From a bacterium (GTDB lineage Bacteria; UBP18; UBA7526): a stretch of DNA of 16,050 nucleotides. A program made the position numbers and the translations under genes. Location of the stretch: assembly GCA_030619985.1 (NCBI GenBank), contig JAUXAI010000027.1, positions 1-16,050 on the forward strand. Reading direction: 5' to 3'. Under the pieces are notes generated by a model. It saw only the letters and a list, made by a program, of their open reading frames with translations, was not told where the DNA came from and searched no databases. Each line of letters opens with the position of its first letter. Positions within the stretch are counted from its first letter, which is position 1. Below are positions 11,818-16,050 of this stretch, piece by piece.

Positions 11818-14634
11818 ATGTTGGGGTTTATTTTAAAGAAGATATTTGGGACAAAGCAGGAGAGGGATATCAAGCAGTTAAAACCTCTTACAGGAGAGAT
11901 TAATGCTTTGGAGCCGGATATCTCAAGGTTGAGTGATGAAGAACTTCGGGCCAAGACGGATGAGTTCAGATCCCGCATCAAAGAAAAAGAGAAGGAATTT
12001 GAGGAAGAGATAAGGGGTTTGAAGGTTCAGTTACAGGAAGCAGCCTCCTCAAAGGAAAGGAATAAGATTAAGGAAAGGCTAAAGGAGACCAGGAATAAGA
12101 TATCTGAGGATATCCTTCCCGAGGCCTTTGCTGTGGTGCGGGAAATAGGAAAGAGAACCATTAATATGAGACACTTCGATGTCCAGTTGATAGGGGGCAT
12201 TGTCTTACATCGGGGGAAGATCGCCGAGATGGCTACAGGAGAGGGAAAGACCCTGGTGGCTACCTTAAACGCTTACTTGAATGGTTTGACTGGAGAAGGG
12301 GTACATATCATTACTGTCAATGACTATTTAGCCAGAAGGGATACGGAGTGGATGGGCCCCATATATGATTTTTTGGGCCTCTCTGTGGGATGCATCCAGC
12401 ACGATAAGTCGTTTCTTTTCGATCTATCCCTGAGCGAAACCGGAAGATGGGAACTGGACAAAGTGGGCTCTGGAATCTATCTCCGTCCGGTAAGCCGCCA
12501 GGAGGCCTATCAGGCAGATGTCACTTATGGGACGAATAATGAGTTCGGCTTCGATTATCTAAGGGATAATATGGCCCTTAGACTAGAGGACAGGGTTCAG
12601 AGGAAACTCAATTATGCCATTGTCGATGAGGTGGATTCCATATTAATCGATGAGGCGAGGACTCCCTTAATTATCTCCGGACCAGCAGAGGAGTCAACGG
12701 ACAAATACTTCATTGTCAATAAACTAATTCCCGGGCTAAAAGGAAGATTCATCTTGGAGGAAAAGGAGAAGGAGGCCAAGAAGGAGGGGATAGACTTAGA
12801 GAAGGGATATGACTATATTGTCGATGAGAAGGCCGGGACGGTAAAACTTACCGAGGAAGGGGTAAAGAAGTGTGAGAAAATACTTGGGGTGAGCAACCTA
12901 TACGATGATATACAATCTGAGTGGGAGCATCATATCAGACAGGCGTTAAGGGCCCATAACCTATTCAAAAGGGATCGTCACTATGTGGTAAAGGATGGCC
13001 AGGTAATTATTGTTGATGACTTTACCGGAAGACTGATGCCGGGCAGAAGATGGAGTGAAGGTTTGCATCAGGCGATAGAGGCCAAGGAGAATGTGAAGAT
13101 CGCCAGGGAGAATCAGACCTTAGCTACCGTCACTTTCCAGAATTACTTCCGGATGTATGATAAATTAGCGGGGATGACGGGAACCGCAGCCACGGAGGCA
13201 GAGGAGTTTAATGAAATCTATAAGTTAGACGTCGTAGTTATCCCTCCCAATAAGTCTTTAATAAGATACCAGTGGTCGGATGTGATATATAAGACAGAAG
13301 AGGAGAAGTTCAAGGCAGCGGTAGAGGAGATAGCAAAATTACATAAGGAGGGAAGACCGGTCTTAGTAGGAACGGTATCCATCGAGAAGAGCGAATACCT
13401 GAGTAATCTATTGCGAAGGAAGGGAATTCCTCATGAGGTATTGAATGCCAAGAATCATGAGAGAGAGGCCCACATCATTGCTAAAGCTGGTCAGAGAGGC
13501 TCAGTGACCATCTCTACCAATATGGCGGGAAGGGGAACGGACATCGTCTTAGGAGAAGGGGTGGCCCAGATGGATGGGCTACATGTCTTAGGGACAGAGA
13601 GGCATGAAGCAAGGAGGGTCGATAACCAGTTGAGGGGAAGGGCGGGGAGACAGGGGGACCCTGGCTCTTCAAGGTTCTACCTCGCCTTACAAGATGACCT
13701 TATGAGGCTCTTTGGTTCGGATCGGATCTCCTTCATCATGGATAAACTTCGCATCCCTTCCGATCAGCCTATTGAACATGCCCTGGTGACCAGGGCCATT
13801 ACCACTGCCCAGAAGAGGGTGGAGCAGCGAAACTTTGAGATAAGAAAACATCTCTTAGAATATGATGATGTCATGGAGAAGCAGAGGGATTATATCTATA
13901 GAAGGAGAAGAGAGATTTTAGAGAAGGAAGACCAGAGCCAGACCATCAAGGAATGGATGGAGGGGATCTTGGATAGTGCTTTAGATACCCATATCCCGGA
14001 GAAGGTTCATCCCGAGGATTGGGATATTGAGGGATTGAATAGAGGCCTCGGCCAGATATTTCCTATTGCCTTGAGAAAAGAGGATATCGATCTCTCCCGA
14101 ATAACGAAAAAGGATTTGAAAAAAATACTCTGGGATGCTATTCTCAAAGCCTATCAAGAGAAAGAGGAAAGAATCGGCCCGGAAAGTATGCGTGCCCTGG
14201 AGAGAGATATCATGCTCCACATCGTCGATTCCAGGTGGAAGGATCACCTCTACAATCTGGACCATTTGAAAGAGGGGATCGGCCTTCGGGCCTATGGCCA
14301 GAGGGATCCTTTAATAGAATATAAACACGAAACCTTTAACTACTTTACTACGCTCTGTGAAGCCATTCCCCAAGAAACGATTGGGCTCTTATTTAAGGTT
14401 CGCCTACCAGGAGAAGCGGCGCCCAGAGAAGCACCGGTTAGAAGACACTTCATCCATCAACGCTACTCGACCTACGACATGGCAGAAGCAAAAGGAGAGG
14501 TTGAACAGCCGGATATCAAGGGAGAGCCAGAGGCCAAGCCCCTTCCCTTTAAGAGGCCGGGGAGGAAGATCGGGAGGAATGAACCCTGCCCCTGCGGCAG
14601 TGGGAAGAAGTATAAGTACTGCTGTGGCAGGTAA
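11818..14634 (+). CDS. secA: Preprotein translocase ATPase SecA
   Basis: SecA drives unfolded proteins through SecYEG. The 938 residues cover the whole protein. MATGEGKT (138-145) is the Walker A motif and DEVD (270-273) the Walker B/DEAD motif. [29 protein letters not shown] and [14 protein letters not shown] mark the helicase-like motor. The C-terminal SEC-C tail ([18 protein letters not shown]) has the C-X-C-X8-CC zinc pattern used to bind SecB or ribosomes. GAAGGA (11803-11808) is the likely ribosome binding site. Walker A Lys144 lies about 36 positions later than in E. coli because of a charged, probably coiled-coil insert at about 56-95. The gene follows a secreted-protein gene and a copy of the putative ArsR element. 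Confidence 0.96.
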   Translation: MLGFILKKIFGTKQERDIKQLKPLTGEINALEPDISRLSDEELRAKTDEFRSRIKEKEKEFEEEIRGLKVQLQEAASSKERNKIKERLKETRNKISEDILPEAFAVVREIGKRTINMRHFDVQLIGGIVLHRGKIAEMATGEGKTLVATLNAYLNGLTGEGVHIITVNDYLARRDTEWMGPIYDFLGLSVGCIQHDKSFLFDLSLSETGRWELDKVGSGIYLRPVSRQEAYQADVTYGTNNEFGFDYLRDNMALRLEDRVQRKLNYAIVDEVDSILIDEARTPLIISGPAEESTDKYFIVNKLIPGLKGRFILEEKEKEAKKEGIDLEKGYDYIVDEKAGTVKLTEEGVKKCEKILGVSNLYDDIQSEWEHHIRQALRAHNLFKRDRHYVVKDGQVIIVDDFTGRLMPGRRWSEGLHQAIEAKENVKIARENQTLATVTFQNYFRMYDKLAGMTGTAATEAEEFNEIYKLDVVVIPPNKSLIRYQWSDVIYKTEEEKFKAAVEEIAKLHKEGRPVLVGTVSIEKSEYLSNLLRRKGIPHEVLNAKNHEREAHIIAKAGQRGSVTISTNMAGRGTDIVLGEGVAQMDGLHVLGTERHEARRVDNQLRGRAGRQGDPGSSRFYLALQDDLMRLFGSDRISFIMDKLRIPSDQPIEHALVTRAITTAQKRVEQRNFEIRKHLLEYDDVMEKQRDYIYRRRREILEKEDQSQTIKEWMEGILDSALDTHIPEKVHPEDWDIEGLNRGLGQIFPIALRKEDIDLSRITKKDLKKILWDAILKAYQEKEERIGPESMRALERDIMLHIVDSRWKDHLYNLDHLKEGIGLRAYGQRDPLIEYKHETFNYFTTLCEAIPQETIGLLFKVRLPGEAAPREAPVRRHFIHQRYSTYDMAEAKGEVEQPDIKGEPEAKPLPFKRPGRKIGRNEPCPCGSGKKYKYCCGR

Positions 14635-14673
14635 CACGGATAGGCACGGATGGGAAAACTGATGAGCACGGAT
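14635..14673 (+). repeat. CACGGAT word repeats between secA and the VanZ gene
   Basis: CACGGAT occurs at 14635-14641, 14645-14651 and 14667-14673. The first copy begins directly after the secA stop codon. The ATG at 14650 overlaps the second copy. Confidence 0.7.
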
Positions 14674-15036
14674 ACGAAACACTTTATGCGTTATTGGATG
14701 CCGGTGATTCTCTATGCCGGATTGATATTTACCATCTCTTCCTTTCCTCTGCCACCACCAAAGGTTGAGATCCCCTTTGTAGATAAGTTCATCCATTTGA
14801 TAGAATATGGAATACTGGGCTTTCTCTTCTATCGTGCCCTGAAAGTCTCTAAGTTGGCAAGTCGAGTATTTCTTTTAGCCATTACCTTTTCTATCCTCTA
14901 TGCTCTGAGCGATGAGATTCATCAGTTTTTTGTTCCCGGAAGAGAGTTCGACCTCTGGGACTTAGCTGCCGATAGTTTAGGAATCGTTTTGATTGCTTTA
15001 TATCTGAAACATAAGCAGGGGTTAGCACGAAAATAA
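14650..15036 (+). CDS. VanZ-like membrane protein
   Basis: This membrane protein of up to 128 residues has about four hydrophobic segments (roughly 15-30, 48-62, 70-88 and 105-120). The signature SDEIHQFFVPGREFDLWDLA, near residues 87-106, is the VanZ-family motif. VanZ confers low-level teicoplanin resistance in enterococci, but most chromosomal members have no known role; resistance should not be assumed here. The start is uncertain. The ATGs at 14650 and 14662 lie in a CACGGAT repeat without a convincing ribosome binding site, and a third at 14686 (MRYWMPVILY) would give a protein beginning directly at the first membrane helix, as many relatives do. It lies between secA and lnt, so it may belong to an envelope gene group. 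Confidence 0.8.
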   Translation: MGKLMSTDTKHFMRYWMPVILYAGLIFTISSFPLPPPKVEIPFVDKFIHLIEYGILGFLFYRALKVSKLASRVFLLAITFSILYALSDEIHQFFVPGREFDLWDLAADSLGIVLIALYLKHKQGLARK

Positions 15037-15037
15037 G

Positions 15038-15074
15038 AGGGTTATTAACAATTTTAACTGGTATTAACCTTTTT
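15038..15074 (+). terminator. Weak candidate terminator after the VanZ gene
   Basis: GGTTA and TAACC, extended by TA/TA across one mismatch, can pair (about 15040-15069), and TTTTT follows at 15070-15074. The stem is A/T-rich and interrupted, so lnt may equally be co-transcribed. Confidence 0.25.
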
Positions 15075-15091
15075 CTTAGCAAGGATAAATA

Positions 15092-16050
15092 ATGAGATAT
15101 CGCTCAATGTTTTTGGCCATTCTTTCTGGAATTTTCTTAGTCCTTATCTTCCCTAGGGCTAACTTAGAGTTTCTCGCCTGGATAGCATTAGTTCCTCTCT
15201 TTCTTGCCATTAGAGGTGAAAAACCAAAGAGTGCCTTTGGCCTGGGCCTTCTCGCTGGACTGGTCAGCTTTTTAGGGATTCTCTACTGGATAAGAATTCT
15301 TTCTCCTCTAATCGCCCTTCTTATTTTAGCCTTTTACCTCGCTCTCTACATCGCCCTTTTTTGCTTCTTGTTTAATCTCTGTTTACGGTTTACGGTTTAC
15401 GGTTTACAGTTTATTGCGGCTCCATGTCTCTGGGTTTCGTTAGAGTATCTCCGTTCTATCTTCTTATCCGGCTTTCCCTGGGCCCTCTTAGGACATAGCC
15501 AGTATCTAAACATACCTCTCATCCAGATTTCAGAATTTACGGGAGTATATGGAATTTCGTTTTTGATTGTTCTGGTGAATGTTACCATTGCTCATCTGAT
15601 TACCGATTACCGATCACTGATCACTGTTCACCGTAAGGTTCTTCCGGTTGGAATAGTAGTATTAATTGTGGGTGCTTGCTTTACTTATGGGAAGTTAATA
15701 CTTCGCACCGCGCATCTCGTACCCCGTATCTCAGAACTTAAGGTGGGCATTGTTCAGGGGAATGTTGATTTAAAGGAGAAGTGGAGCGGAATTCTTCACG
15801 AAAAGGTCTTGGATACCCATATCAGATTGACAGAGGAAGTAGCAAAAGAAGAGCCAGAACTAATTGTCTGGAGTGAGACCGCTACCGCTTCCTGCCTGAA
15901 ACATGAGGGGGGAGATTTAGTCCGGCTCTCGGATTTAGCGAGAAGGTTAAGAACTTATTTACTCATCGGTTCTTTAGATTTGGCTTCTGAAGATAATTAT
16001 TACAACAGCGCCTTTCTCATCTCCCCCAAAGGGGATATCGCCTATCAATA
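15092..16050 (+). CDS. lnt: Apolipoprotein N-acyltransferase (Lnt), 3' end beyond window
   Basis: Lnt adds the third acyl chain to lipoproteins in the inner membrane of diderm bacteria. The frame is open from the ATG at 15092 to the right edge (319 codons); AAGGA (15081-15085) is the ribosome binding site. The N-terminal half is a multi-pass membrane region. VSLEYLRSIFLSGFPWALLG and QISEFTGVYGISFLIV are typical Lnt sequences. The periplasmic nitrilase-like domain starts with LKVGIVQGNVDLKEKW. Glu262 in LIVWSETA corresponds to the catalytic Glu of the Glu-Lys-Cys triad; the Lys and Cys would lie beyond the window. Two heptamer repeat arrays are translated in frame, near residues 98-106 and 170-181, both between membrane segments. 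Confidence 0.92.
   Translation, partial: MRYRSMFLAILSGIFLVLIFPRANLEFLAWIALVPLFLAIRGEKPKSAFGLGLLAGLVSFLGILYWIRILSPLIALLILAFYLALYIALFCFLFNLCLRFTVYGLQFIAAPCLWVSLEYLRSIFLSGFPWALLGHSQYLNIPLIQISEFTGVYGISFLIVLVNVTIAHLITDYRSLITVHRKVLPVGIVVLIVGACFTYGKLILRTAHLVPRISELKVGIVQGNVDLKEKWSGILHEKVLDTHIRLTEEVAKEEPELIVWSETATASCLKHEGGDLVRLSDLARRLRTYLLIGSLDLASEDNYYNSAFLISPKGDIAYQ
15382..15409 (+). repeat. TTTACGG heptamer array inside lnt
   Basis: TTTACGG three times and TTTACAG once run end to end (15382-15409). Translated in the lnt frame they give LRFTVYGLQF, in a loop between membrane helices. Confidence 0.9.
15598..15632 (+). repeat. GATYACY heptamer array inside lnt
   Basis: GATTACC, GATTACC, GATCACT, GATCACT and GTTCACC run end to end (15598-15632). 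This is the same heptamer family as in trpE and, inverted, after holA. It encodes ITDYRSLITVH next to a membrane segment. Confidence 0.9.

Noticed and set aside
14650-15036. Glycopeptide resistance gene vanZ
   Set aside because: Only the family motif is present; there is no vanA-type cluster, and most VanZ-like proteins have no shown link to resistance.

Overview
All convincing genes in this window lie on the + strand. They look like the chromosome of an uncultivated, diderm (Gram-negative-type) bacterium. The envelope reading rests on lnt (outer-membrane lipoprotein maturation), hflK/hflC, murJ and a secreted protein with a Sec signal peptide. The gene content and the many 7-8 bp tandem word repeats recall genomes of candidate phyla such as Omnitrophota, but this is an impression; the sequence gives no decisive taxonomic marker.

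Layout: (1) 3-560, the C-terminal part of a PTS EIIA-like protein cut by the left edge. (2) 785-2670, hflK-hflC behind a clear sigma70-type promoter. (3) 2671-3129, a repeat-rich spacer with a 42-bp tandem duplication, a rho-independent terminator, a palindromic element and an extended -10 promoter. (4) 3130-5616, trpE-holA. (5) 5617-5856, a spacer of heptamer and octamer repeats. (6) 5857-9370, murJ-uvrC-MGMT domain, tightly overlapping; uvrC is split by a frameshift inside two 8-bp-period repeat arrays. (7) 9413-11728, a promoter, an ArsR-type regulator and a large secreted TPR/HExxH protein. (8) 11818-16050, secA, a VanZ-like membrane protein and lnt, which runs off the right edge.

Two signals stand out. 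First, a 26-bp element built from three CGAATGA half-sites occurs three times: just downstream of the arsR -10 box, before the TPR/HExxH gene, and (23 bp of it) before secA. This suggests an autoregulated ArsR-family operon whose control may reach secA, unless the element is only a dispersed repeat. Second, short tandem repeats enter or abut genes. A heptamer family (GATYACY) lies inside trpE and lnt and supplies the stop codon of holA. Octamer arrays sit exactly where uvrC loses its frame. A 42-bp repeat supplies the stop codon of hflC. In trpE and lnt the inserts keep the frame and fall in linkers or loops; in uvrC the frame is broken in a way that a change in repeat copy number would repair.

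Most genes are housekeeping: membrane protease control, tryptophan synthesis, clamp loading, lipid II flipping, nucleotide excision repair, Sec export and lipoprotein acylation. The least understood gene is the 620-residue secreted protein at 9866-11728.
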